Assembly (NCBI GenBank): GCA_963665735.1
Contig: OY762444.1
Span: 2,046,001-2,110,000 of the forward strand
Length of the DNA: 64,000 nucleotides
Source: CATOSK01 sp963665735
GTDB taxonomy: Bacteria; Chloroflexota; Dehalococcoidia; Lucifugimonadales; UBA3495
Direction of reading: 5' to 3'
Below, piece by piece: positions 33,139 through 41,407 of the stretch. A model generated the notes under the pieces. That model searched no databases. It had not been told where the DNA came from and worked only from the letters and a program-made list of their open reading frames with translations. How positions within the stretch are numbered: position 1 is the stretch's first letter; the number at the start of each line of letters is the position of its first letter. A program made the position numbers and the translations under genes.

Positions 33139-34736
33139 TATTCGGCCCTCCCTATTTCCAGAGGTTCGTTGAACTCGCGCTCCCAGCGGTCGCGCACCTG
33201 GGGTTCGGCGGCCCGGGACCAGGCCGGGGTGGTGATGACCAGCCGCCCGTCGCGGCGGGCGATGGTGACGGATTCTTCCGGGCAGTTGGGGGGCAGCCGT
33301 CTTTCCAGTTCGTCGGCCAGCAGCAGGACGGCGGCGGCCTGGCCCAAGCGTCGCTTGTCGCCGCCGGAAAGAACCTGGGACTGGCGGAATTGGCGGGGGA
33401 GGCGGCCCCGTTCCGCCACCAGCATGACGCCGGCAATCTGGGCCGATTCCCGATGGGTGAATCCGGGCAAGTCGGAACGGACTACCACGGCGGCGGCGCG
33501 GTTGAGGCGGTTGTAGAAGTCCATTGCGCTGCCGATGTCCAGCAGCAGGGCGGCGCACTGGAGAGAGCCGGTCAAGCGGCGGTGACGGCCCCGCCAAGCC
33601 TGGGTTGCGATGCGGCGGGCAAAGGCGGCCCGGCGTCGGCCCCGCTGGGAAAACCGGGGGGCGAACCGGCTCAACAAGTCCATGAGTCCGGCGAACCGGA
33701 CGCGGGAACGGCCCGGCAATGAATAGCGTCCGTTGGCCGGCAAGGGGTCGGATTGGCGGGCCAGCCCCTCGCGCAAGCCCTGGCCGGAAACCAGGATGCC
33801 GTTGGCGTCGGCGTGTTCCATGAGGGCCTGGGCGACGACGGCGCCGCCGACGACGGAATGGGCGCGGTCGGGGTTCATGCCGGACATTCCGAGGCGCTCG
33901 TCCCGGTCGGCTTGGGACAATTGGGCGGTCAGTTCCCCCAAGGGTTGGGCGTCAATGCGGTAGCCGTGCATCCGCAGGATGGGGTAGGGCCAGCGGCGGC
34001 GGTCGAGCTTGGACAGCAGACGAATGGAGCCTCCGGAGCCGATGAGGGTTCCCCGGGGCCGCAGCCGGGGGACTTCGGCATCGGCCAAAACGCTGCGGAC
34101 GTGGCAGAAAGCGGCGGCCAGGTCTGCCGGGTCGGGGCGGTCGGTCAGCCGGAACATATTGGCGATGCGGAGGCTGCCCAGGGGGAGAGAGCAGACGTTT
34201 TCCAGAGAACGGTCGGCGAATTGCACCAGTTCGATGCTGCCGCCGCCGATGTCGGCCAGCAGGCCGTGGTCAACGGGGAGACCGTGGACGGCGCCGATGA
34301 AACAGTAAACGGCCTCTTCCTGGCCGCTGATGATGCGGAGGTTGACGCCATAGCGTTGGAAGGCGGCGGCGGTGATGGCGGAGACGTTGCCGGATTCGCG
34401 CAGGGCGGCGGTGCCAACGGCGTTGATGGTCTCCACGCCGTAGCCGAGGCAGACCATTACGAAGTCCTCAATGGCGTCCAGGGTGTTGGCGACGCCGGCG
34501 GGGGAAAGATACCCGTCGGGGCCGACGTGACTCATCAAGTCCAGGTTCATGCTCTGCTGGGCGATGACTTCGATTCCGCCGCCGTCGTTGACGCGCATGA
34601 CCACGGCGCGGGCCGAGCCGGAACCAACGTCAATGACGGCGGTATAGCGTTCCCGGTCACGGTCGCCGTTCCAGGCGGGGGAGTAGGCGGGCCGGGCGGC
34701 CAGCAGGGCCGGGGCGTCGTCGTAACTGATGGTCAT
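33138..34736 (-). CDS. Ppx/GppA-family phosphatase with C-terminal HD-like domain
   Basis: A 532-residue protein of the actin-fold Ppx/GppA family. The N-terminal phosphate loop is AVIDVGSGSARAVV, with GTAALRESGN, catalytic Glu in ISGQEEAVYCF, LLADIGGGSIELV and GSGGSIRLL following. From about residue 350 an alpha-helical HD-type domain is likely (ALLLDIGSAMDFYNRLN). It hydrolyses terminal phosphate of polyphosphate or pppGpp; the two are not separable by motif. It is first in the unit Ppx, Tmk-like, Tmk-like. Confidence 0.88.
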   Translation of the reverse strand: MTISYDDAPALLAARPAYSPAWNGDRDRERYTAVIDVGSGSARAVVMRVNDGGGIEVIAQQSMNLDLMSHVGPDGYLSPAGVANTLDAIEDFVMVCLGYGVETINAVGTAALRESGNVSAITAAAFQRYGVNLRIISGQEEAVYCFIGAVHGLPVDHGLLADIGGGSIELVQFADRSLENVCSLPLGSLRIANMFRLTDRPDPADLAAAFCHVRSVLADAEVPRLRPRGTLIGSGGSIRLLSKLDRRRWPYPILRMHGYRIDAQPLGELTAQLSQADRDERLGMSGMNPDRAHSVVGGAVVAQALMEHADANGILVSGQGLREGLARQSDPLPANGRYSLPGRSRVRFAGLMDLLSRFAPRFSQRGRRRAAFARRIATQAWRGRHRRLTGSLQCAALLLDIGSAMDFYNRLNRAAAVVVRSDLPGFTHRESAQIAGVMLVAERGRLPRQFRQSQVLSGGDKRRLGQAAAVLLLADELERRLPPNCPEESVTIARRDGRLVITTPAWSRAAEPQVRDRWEREFNEPLEIGRAE

Positions 34737-35292
34737 GGGCGGCCCGGCCTCCGGTTAATCCGGTTCATAAAGGAATGTCCTTCCCGGTGGGTTGGGGCAT
34801 CGCCGGGGATGCGGCGGTTGACAGATTGGGCGATGTGTCCACCCCAATGATAAGTTGGCGGGGTTTGTAGATGCAAGATTTTTTTGGGTGGTTCGCCATC
34901 ACCCCGGCCCTATCCCCCGGAGAGGGCCGCACCCCCTCCCCAACCCTCCCCCTGGATAGGGGGAGGGGGTTTTGGGTTTTGCGCCAACGGCATCACCAAG
35001 GCCAGCGTCGGCTTTGGCTGGGATTTCTGGATTCCGGCTTTCGCCGGAATGACGGTTGGGGGTGGGGAGTTTTGGGGTAGGCGACGATGGTTTGGGATAA
35101 GGGTGTCAGGGCAACCACAAGGGTTGCCCCTACGTCACCGCCCGGCACGGAATTTTGACATTGGCTTTGGGGAGTTTTGGGGTGGTAGGAGCGCACGGCG
35201 GTGCGCCCCTACGTGGGAATGGCAATGGCCGTTAACCGTGGTAAGGCGCCGGCGGGGGAAGGTTTTCCGTCGGGGTTGGTGCGCGGGCGGCG
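34737..35292. repeat. Intergenic region with R2, R1 and two R3 hairpins
   Basis: R2 at about 34928-34972, R1 at about 35021-35055, R3 variants at about 35103-35133 (gcaaccacaagggttgc) and 35187-35215 (ggcgcacggcggtgcgcc). No gene is visible. It separates the divergent Ppx and amino-acid importer units. Confidence 0.7.
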
Positions 35293-35321
35293 TTGACACT
35301 TTTGGCATGGGACATTAGCAT
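35293..35321 (+). promoter_or_regulatory. Promoter of the amino-acid importer binding-protein gene
   Basis: TTGACA (35293-35298) and TAGCAT (35316-35321) with a 17-bp spacer, about 62 bp before the chosen start. It shows that the reading frame open from 35293 is not coding at its 5' end. Confidence 0.75.
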
Positions 35322-35382
35322 AGAAGATAGAGTGACGCTGTCACTATCCGAAGAAAATGGATTTGGAGGGACTGGTTTCGTT

Positions 35383-36552
35383 TTGAGCTTGCGAATTTTA
35401 CTGGCAACGATACTCATTCTAGCCTTGGGTCTTATGGCCTGCTCCCAGGGGGACGACGCTGCTACGGAGGCCATGAGGTCGGAAAATGAGGCGATGAAGT
35501 CTCAGATAGCGTCCATGGAAGCCGAGATGGAGGGCATGAAGTCCGACATGGCCAGCGGAATGGGCGCCGTGATGGAGGGCAACCGACTGGCAGCAGTCCG
35601 GGAGCGGGGCAAGGTTATCTGCGCCAGCCGGGACGACGTGCCGGGTTACGGCGCGTTGGACGCCGGCGGCAATAACGTCGGGTTTGACATTGACCTCTGC
35701 CGCGCCCTGGCCGCCGCAGTGCTGGGCGACCAGAACGCCATCGAAATCCGCCTGATTACCGCCGCCGAGCGGGGGCCGACCATCCAGTCGGGCGAGGTGG
35801 ATATGCTGGTTCGCACCGTTACCTGGACCACCTCGCGGGACGCCGGCTGGGGCAACTACGCCCAGACGATGTTCTACGACGGACAAGGGTTTATGGCGCG
35901 GAAGAGTCTGGGCGTCAACAGCGCGTTGGAGTTGACCGACGCCACCGTCTGCGTAACCCAAGGCACCACGACGGAGCTTAACCTGCAAGACTTTTCCAAC
36001 CAGAACGGGCTGAACATCTCGCCGTTGACCTTTGAGGACACCGACGCGGTGGTGGCGGCCTACGAAGGCGAGCAGTGCGACGCCTTTACCAACGACCGCT
36101 CCCAGTTGGCGGCCCTGGGTACGGCCCTTTCCAACCGGGCTGACCACGTGATTCTGCCGGAGACCATTTCCGAGGAACCCCTTGGCCCGGTGGTTCCCCA
36201 CGGCGATGACCAGTGGTTCGACATCGTGAAGACGGTCATGGGCATCCTCATCTACGCGGAGGCTTACGGGGTAGGCCAGGGCAGCGTGCCGACCGCCGCT
36301 ACCGGCGACAAGAAGGTTGACCGGCTCTTTGGCCTGGAAGGGGCCTTCGGACAGGAGGAACTGGGCCTCGGCAACACCGTTGCCCAGGACGTTGTCAAGG
36401 CCGTTGGCAACTACGGCGAGATTTACGACCGCAACCTGGGACCCAGCGGCATTAACCTGCCGCGGGAAAACGGGCGCAACGCTCTGTGGGCCAACGCCCC
36501 TTGCTCCGACTGTCCCAAAGGCGGACAGATTTACTCGGCTCCGTTGCGGTAA
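35383..36552 (+). CDS. Polar amino-acid ABC importer, substrate-binding lipoprotein (AapJ-like)
   Basis: About 389 residues from a TTG at 35383; GGAGGG at 35365 is 12 nt away, a little far, but no better start exists in frame downstream of the promoter. The lipoprotein signal ends in lipobox GLMAC, followed by a Met/Glu/Lys-rich coiled segment (ENEAMKSQIASMEAEMEG) that may space the domain from the membrane. The family 3 core (GKVICASRDDVPGYG, then DIDLCRALAAAVLGD) matches AapJ/BztA of general L-amino-acid importers. Its permeases and ATPase follow at 36905-40357, after a terminator. Confidence 0.88.
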   Translation: MSLRILLATILILALGLMACSQGDDAATEAMRSENEAMKSQIASMEAEMEGMKSDMASGMGAVMEGNRLAAVRERGKVICASRDDVPGYGALDAGGNNVGFDIDLCRALAAAVLGDQNAIEIRLITAAERGPTIQSGEVDMLVRTVTWTTSRDAGWGNYAQTMFYDGQGFMARKSLGVNSALELTDATVCVTQGTTTELNLQDFSNQNGLNISPLTFEDTDAVVAAYEGEQCDAFTNDRSQLAALGTALSNRADHVILPETISEEPLGPVVPHGDDQWFDIVKTVMGILIYAEAYGVGQGSVPTAATGDKKVDRLFGLEGAFGQEELGLGNTVAQDVVKAVGNYGEIYDRNLGPSGINLPRENGRNALWANAPCSDCPKGGQIYSAPLR

Positions 36553-36574
36553 GTTACGGGCGCGCGGGATGCTG

Positions 36575-36613
36575 ATGGGGACGGACGGGTTAACTGTCCG
36601 TCCCCATTTTGTT
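36575..36613 (+). terminator. Intrinsic terminator after the binding-protein gene
   Basis: A 12-bp perfect stem (ATGGGGACGGAC with GTCCGTCCCCAT) and 9-nt loop, followed by TTTGTTT. It lies 23 bp after the binding-protein stop and would limit read-through into the permease genes, giving excess binding protein, a common pattern in importers. Confidence 0.8.
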
Positions 36614-36904
36614 TGCGCCGCGTTGGGGGGCGACTTGGAAATGGCGGTTGGTTTTCCCGTTCGCCCTGAGCTTTCTCACCCAGGGCCGTCCGTTCATGGT
36701 TCGACAAGCTCACCACGAACGGACTCCCGGTTCACCCATCAGTCCAACGGTGGCGGACTACTGGAAAGGGCGCTCAAAAATCCCCTCCCCATCGCAAGGG
36801 GAGGATTAGGGCGGGTGTCAAACCCCGTTGCCGCACACCGTTTATAATGGGCTAGAGGTAAGAAATGCCGCCGGGGGTTGACGCCGGCGGCGGGGCTTTT
36901 TGAT
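36614..36904. repeat. Palindromic repeat and R2 hairpin before the permease genes
   Basis: A hairpin of the ccgttcatggttcgacaag / ctcaccacgaacgg type (about 36690-36722), widespread in bacteria, and an R2 element (about 36774-36808). No clear promoter for the permeases was found. Confidence 0.6.
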
Positions 36905-38113
36905 ATGGCGGCTGTTCCACAACTGTTGACCTACCAGGGCATACCGTTTTGGCGGCACGTCCGGGTTATCCAGTGGGCCACGCAAGTAATTTCCGCCGTG
37001 GTGGTGGTGGCGCTGGTCGTCTGGTTTTTCACCAATATGGTCAACGCCATCCAGGACCGGGACATTCCCCACGGTTTCAGTTTCCTGTCCCGGGAATATC
37101 AGACGCCCATCGGGGAACACTTCCTGCCCTACGAGTCGTCGGACACATTCCTGTACGCCCTGGGCGTGGGCATCGTGAACACTGTGGTGGTTGCCGTTGC
37201 GGGGGTAATCCTGGCAACCCTGCTGGGCCTGTTCATCGGCGTGGCCCGGCTGTCCACCAACTGGATAGTGTCCAAGCTGGCGACGGTCTATATCGAGTTT
37301 TTCCGCAACGTGCCGCTGCTGGTGCAGTTGTTCTTCTGGTTCTACATCGTCCTGGCCCTGCCGACGATACGGGAAGGATACGTTATCGGCGGCCTGTTCT
37401 ACGTCAACAACCGGGGAATCTCGCTGCCCTGGCCGCAGGCGTCCGATTACACGGTGGCCCTGGTCTGGCTGGGCGCGGCGATAGTCGCCCTGGGGGTGGG
37501 CCTGGCGGCTAACAAGCGGCTTTCCCGGAGGGAGGCACGGACGGGACTTCCTTCTTATCCCATTGTGGTTGGGGCCGGAGCCGCAATAATCATCGGCGGC
37601 GCCGCCTGGCTGGCTTTGAGCATTTTCACCGGCGATTCGCCGTTCTTCATTTCGACGCCGGAGCCTCATGGCCGGTTCGGGAATATCGCGGGCGGTTTCA
37701 CCGCCCGGTCGGGCTTGCTGGTGCTGCTGATTGGCCTGGTGATGTACACCGCCAGCTTTATCGCCGAAATCGTCCGGGCCGGAATCCAGTCGGTAGGACG
37801 GGGACAGACCGAGGCGGCGCGGGCCTTGGGACTGTCGCCAATGAAAACCCTGCGCAGCGTCACGTTCCCCCAGGCTTTGCGGGTCATCGTTCCGCCCCTG
37901 ATAAGCCAATTCCTGAATCTGACCAAGAACAGCAGTTTGGGCGGCGCGGTGGCGTACAGCGACCTGACCAGCATAGCAGTGACCATGACCCAGACCGCGC
38001 CGGCGGTTTCCATATTCATGTTAATCATGGCGGCGTACCTGGCCATGAGCTTAACCTGGTCGTTGATTGGCAACCTGTATAACCGCTACATCCAATACGG
38101 CAGAAGGAATTGA
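36905..38113 (+). CDS. Amino-acid ABC importer permease (AapQ-like)
   Basis: About 402 residues from ATG 36905 (a TTG nine codons upstream is possible). Multiple membrane helices with a long periplasmic segment in the middle and the His/Glu/Gln-family HisM core at the C-terminus: EIVRAGIQSVGRGQTEAARA and GLSPMKTLRSVTFPQALRVI form the ATPase-coupling EAA loop. It matches AapQ/BztB of the general L-amino-acid system. The next gene overlaps its stop (TGATG). Confidence 0.88.
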   Translation: MAAVPQLLTYQGIPFWRHVRVIQWATQVISAVVVVALVVWFFTNMVNAIQDRDIPHGFSFLSREYQTPIGEHFLPYESSDTFLYALGVGIVNTVVVAVAGVILATLLGLFIGVARLSTNWIVSKLATVYIEFFRNVPLLVQLFFWFYIVLALPTIREGYVIGGLFYVNNRGISLPWPQASDYTVALVWLGAAIVALGVGLAANKRLSRREARTGLPSYPIVVGAGAAIIIGGAAWLALSIFTGDSPFFISTPEPHGRFGNIAGGFTARSGLLVLLIGLVMYTASFIAEIVRAGIQSVGRGQTEAARALGLSPMKTLRSVTFPQALRVIVPPLISQFLNLTKNSSLGGAVAYSDLTSIAVTMTQTAPAVSIFMLIMAAYLAMSLTWSLIGNLYNRYIQYGRRN

Positions 38114-39360
38114 TGGCCGCGCCCGCTACTCAGGCCCGGGAGACTCCGCTGCCGCCCCGTTCCGAGGTGGGTGTAATCGGCTGGCTGCACGCCAACCTTT
38201 TCAGCACCTGGTACAACACGGTTCTAACGGTTATTTCCGTTACCCTCCTGGTACTGGCCCTGTGGTTCGGCTTGAAGTGGGTTTTCGCCGACGCCGATTG
38301 GACGGTAATCGTGGAACTGGGCGGGCGTTTCGTGTTGGGCCGGTACAACACCGAGGCCGCCTGCGCCGGGCAAAACTGTTTCTGGCGGCCCCAGGCTGCC
38401 CTGCTGCTGGTCGTCGTGGTGCTGGGCGCGGCCTGGGGGCTGCGGGGCAACCCGACGGCTCGGAACGTGGCCCTGCTGGTGGCCGGAGTTTCCGCAGCCT
38501 TCGCCTTTCTGCCGTACAGCCTGGAAACGATGGGCTGGGACGTGCGGCTTTTGCTGCTGGCCAACCTGCCGGCCCTGGCCGTGGGTTGGGCCTTGGCCCG
38601 CTACACTCCCCTGGGCACCGGGATGCGGATAGCCTTAATGGGCGTGGGGGCGTTCTTCCTGACCTTGATTTTGATGCGCGGCGTGGCGGGTGTGCCGGGA
38701 CTCCAGCCGGTTTCGGTGATTTACTGGGGCGGGCTGACGCTGAACCTGATTCTGGCCGTGGGCGGCATTACGCTGAGCCTGCCCATCGGAATCGCGCTGG
38801 CCCTGGGACGGCGCAGCAACCTGCCGGTGGTAAAAGTCCTGTGCGTGGCGTTTATCGAGTTGTTCCGTGGGGTGCCGCTGATTACCCTGCTGTTCATGTC
38901 CCAAGTGCTGGTGCCGCTGGCGTTCCCGGAGGATATGCCGCAAAACTCGCTGTTCCGCGCCGCCGTGGTCATTACCCTGTTCAGTTCGGCTTACATGGCG
39001 GAGAACATACGGGGGGGACTGCAAGCCCTGCATCTGGGGCAGGCCGAGGCGGCGCGGGCTTTGGGACTGGCCGGCTGGCAAACCACGCTGCTGATTACGC
39101 TGCCCCAAGCTGTCCGCAACGTGATTCCCGCCATCGTGGGACAGTTCATCAGCCTGTTCAAAGATACGACCCTGGTATATATCATAGGGATGCAGGATGT
39201 TTTGACCATCGGACGTTCTTTCATCCAGAGCAACCCGGAGTATCTGCCCAACGCTCCGGAATTGTTTGTATTCGTTGCGGTGGTTTTCTGGATTTTCACC
39301 TATACCATGTCCCACGTCAGCCGGCGGATTGAGGACACGCTGGGCGTGGGGCAGCGCTAG
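38113..39360 (+). CDS. Amino-acid ABC importer permease (AapM-like)
   Basis: A 415-residue permease whose ATG overlaps the AapQ-like stop by one base, with AAGGA 5 nt upstream. N-terminal helices (TVLTVISVTLLVLALWFGLK) and further helices precede the HisM core with ENIRGGLQALHLGQAEAARA and FIQSNPEYLPNAPELFVF, as in AapM/BztC. It forms the channel with the upstream permease. The ATPase gene starts 202 bp later, after R1 and R5 repeats. Confidence 0.88.
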   Translation: MAAPATQARETPLPPRSEVGVIGWLHANLFSTWYNTVLTVISVTLLVLALWFGLKWVFADADWTVIVELGGRFVLGRYNTEAACAGQNCFWRPQAALLLVVVVLGAAWGLRGNPTARNVALLVAGVSAAFAFLPYSLETMGWDVRLLLLANLPALAVGWALARYTPLGTGMRIALMGVGAFFLTLILMRGVAGVPGLQPVSVIYWGGLTLNLILAVGGITLSLPIGIALALGRRSNLPVVKVLCVAFIELFRGVPLITLLFMSQVLVPLAFPEDMPQNSLFRAAVVITLFSSAYMAENIRGGLQALHLGQAEAARALGLAGWQTTLLITLPQAVRNVIPAIVGQFISLFKDTTLVYIIGMQDVLTIGRSFIQSNPEYLPNAPELFVFVAVVFWIFTYTMSHVSRRIEDTLGVGQR

Positions 39361-39562
39361 CAAAGCAGCTTGTTGAACTGGCGTAGGGTTAAAGATTTGT
39401 CGTCATTCCGGCGAAAGCCGGAATCCAGAAAGTCCAGGCATGGAACGCCCTTGAGGGCAAGGATTCCTGGATACCGGCCTGCGCCGGTATGACGGGTTTT
39501 CCGGGCCGTCATCAATGCAGCGGTGGCGGCTTCTTAGCCGAAACCAATACGGGAGTTACAGC
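39361..39562. repeat. Inverted R1 and R5 repeats between permease and ATPase genes
   Basis: An R1 copy in reverse orientation (about 39403-39433) and an R5 copy in reverse (ggataccggcctgcgccggt, about 39462-39493). They sit inside an otherwise compact operon. Confidence 0.7.
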
Positions 39563-40357
39563 ATGGCTGATATTCAGGTGGATGGAAAGAGCGCGGAGGA
39601 GATTCTGGCTCTGCCCATGGAAGAGCGGGACGACATCATAATCTGCGAAAACATCTACAAGTGGTACGGCAATTTCTGCGCCATCCAGGACGTAAGCATG
39701 AAGGTCAAGCGGGGCGAGGTGGTGGTGGTTTTCGGGCCGTCCGGGTCGGGCAAGTCCACCTTTATCCGCATGATAAACCGGCTGGAGCAGCACCAATCGG
39801 GGCGCATCATCGTGGACGGCATCGAAATGACCAACGACTTGCGGAACCTGGACGCCATTCGCCGGGAAGTGGGGATGGTCTTCCAGCAGTTCAACCTGTT
39901 TCCGCACATGACGGTGCTGGACAACATTACGCTGGCGCCGCGGCGGGTGCGCCACACTCCCAGGGACGACGCCAACGCCACGGCGATGCAGCTGCTGGAA
40001 CGGGTGGGAATCCCGGAGCAGGCGGCCAAGTACCCGGCGGAGCTTTCCGGCGGGCAGCAGCAGCGGGTGGCTATTGCCCGCGCGCTGGCGATGCAGCCCA
40101 ACGTGATGCTGTTCGACGAGCCTACGTCGGCGCTGGACCCGGAGATGATTAAGGAAGTGCTGGACGTGATGCGGGAGTTGGCGGAGACGGGAATGACGAT
40201 GATGTGCGTGACGCACGAAATGGGGTTTGCGCGGGAGGTGGCGGACCGGATGGCCTTCTTCGACGGCGGCGCGCTGGTGGAGGTGGGAACGCCGGAGCAG
40301 ATTTTCAACGCGCCCCAGGAAGAGCGGACGCAAGCGTTTTTGGACCAGATTTTGTAG
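39563..40357 (+). CDS. Amino-acid ABC importer ATPase (AapP-like)
   Basis: A 264-residue ATPase from ATG 39563 (GGGAG 7 nt upstream). Walker A GPSGSGKSTFIRMINRLE, Q-loop FQQFNLFPHMTVLDNI, signature ELSGGQQQRVAIARALA, Walker B VMLFDEPTSALDPEM and the switch His in VTHEMGFA are all present, so it should be active. The N-terminus has about 30 extra residues before the usual start. It energises uptake by the binding protein and permeases upstream. Confidence 0.93.
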   Translation: MADIQVDGKSAEEILALPMEERDDIIICENIYKWYGNFCAIQDVSMKVKRGEVVVVFGPSGSGKSTFIRMINRLEQHQSGRIIVDGIEMTNDLRNLDAIRREVGMVFQQFNLFPHMTVLDNITLAPRRVRHTPRDDANATAMQLLERVGIPEQAAKYPAELSGGQQQRVAIARALAMQPNVMLFDEPTSALDPEMIKEVLDVMRELAETGMTMMCVTHEMGFAREVADRMAFFDGGALVEVGTPEQIFNAPQEERTQAFLDQIL

Positions 40358-40574
40358 GGGGGCTTGGATTCCGGCTTTCGCCGGGATGACGGTAGTTGCG
40401 GCAGGGGTACGGGCAGGTTGAAAATCTGGCCCACCAATTAGGCGGGGAGTTTTCGGGAATGGCGACGGCTTTGCCAATTAGGATTTCTGGATTCCGGCTT
40501 TCGCCGGAATGACGGTTAGAATTGCGAAAAGGGGAATGGCCAGAGTCGCGGGCTATTAGGGGACAGATACGGCC
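40358..40574. repeat. Two R1 repeats after the importer operon
   Basis: R1 elements at about 40363-40393 and 40483-40515. No terminator with a T-run was recognised. Confidence 0.6.
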
Positions 40575-40835
40575 TTATTGCCGCACCAGGCCAAGGCGCT
40601 GAACATCCGCAAGAGTCCATTGAGTCTGACTCAAGAATTTCGCCAATGTTCCTACCGGAAGAGTGTCGGCCCCCCGGTGGTAGTGCAGAACCACCCTTCT
40701 GTTGCCAGAGTCCCGGTAAACCCGTTGGGAACCCCGGCTGCGGCGGGCTATAAATCCGTCCCGTTCCAACGCCCGCACCAAATCCCTGACCGGCGTATTC
40801 CTGAGCAGGAAAACCAGGTTGCCCGGAGTAGTCAC
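40575..40835 (-). CDS. hicA: HicA-family mRNA interferase toxin (catalytic His replaced)
   Basis: An 86-residue protein with a GTG start at 40835 overlapping the HicB stop (GTGA). The dsRBD-like HicA pattern is recognisable: VRDLVRALERDGFIARRSRG, then VVLHYHRGADTLPVGTLAKF. In most HicA proteins the segment after RG is SHxxY with the catalytic His; here it reads SQRVYR, so the His is Gln. Unless another residue substitutes, the toxin may be weak or inactive. It forms a pair with the upstream HicB, the reverse of the common hicA-hicB order. Confidence 0.75.
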   Translation of the reverse strand: MTTPGNLVFLLRNTPVRDLVRALERDGFIARRSRGSQRVYRDSGNRRVVLHYHRGADTLPVGTLAKFLSQTQWTLADVQRLGLVRQ

Positions 40836-41050
40836 CCTATTACTACTTGCAAGGTCTCAATGGCCTCTATGGGAACCTCTTCGCCACACTCCAGCATATC
40901 TTCAACGACCAAATGCGCCGCATCGTGCAGAGATTGGAGAGCATCTTCCCGAGTGTACCCCCAAGTAGCGCAACCGGGCAGGGAGTCTATCCATGCGCTC
41001 CAGCGGCCGTCCTCTTCTTCTTGCAGGGAAACCCGGAAGGTGTAGGTCAT
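40832..41050 (-). CDS. hicB: HicB-family antitoxin
   Basis: A 72-residue protein from ATG 41050. The partial RNase H-like fold shows MTYTFRVSLQEEEDGRWSAW, IDSLPGCATWGYTREDALQS and VVEDMLECGEEVP, the HicB core. There is no C-terminal DNA-binding helix-turn-helix or RHH, so autoregulation would need HicA or another factor. An upstream in-frame extension to 41092 lacks a ribosome site. It is translated just ahead of HicA with a 4-bp overlap. Confidence 0.8.
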   Translation of the reverse strand: MTYTFRVSLQEEEDGRWSAWIDSLPGCATWGYTREDALQSLHDAAHLVVEDMLECGEEVPIEAIETLQVVIG

Positions 41051-41407
41051 ATAGCAACGTCCTGGGAAATGACGAGGTATAGATTCAGACAAGGTTGGCA
41101 GAAGAAAAACCCGGTGTCAACGGGCCGGAAGGTTTTCGACCCCACCCCCCTTCTCCCCTTGGGGAAGGGGTTTTCTGGCGTTGCGGGCGGTGTTTTGGGC
41201 TTGGGATTTCTGGATTCCGGCTTTCGCCGGAATGACGTTGGAGGCGCAAAAAACCTTCCCCGTGACAGGGGGATTTTGGGGGTTTGGCGGGTTATGGGTT
41301 AGAACGTAGGGGCGGGTTTCAAACCCGCCCCTACGTTTTGATTGCAGGGGTTTCACCCCCACCCCAACCCTCCCCTTGCCAGGGGGAGGGGTTTCCCCGC
41401 GCCGGGG
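41051..41407. repeat. Intergenic region with R2, R1, R3, R2 hairpins
   Basis: R2-like (about 41142-41172), R1 (about 41205-41237), R3 (gcgggtttcaaacccgcccc, about 41301-41333) and R2 (about 41360-41395) in succession. No gene is visible. Confidence 0.7.

Noticed and set aside
35293..35382. N-terminal extension of the AapJ-like protein from 35293
   Set aside because: The first codon is the TTG of a TTGACA -35 box and the segment encodes no signal peptide; the lipoprotein signal begins after 35383.
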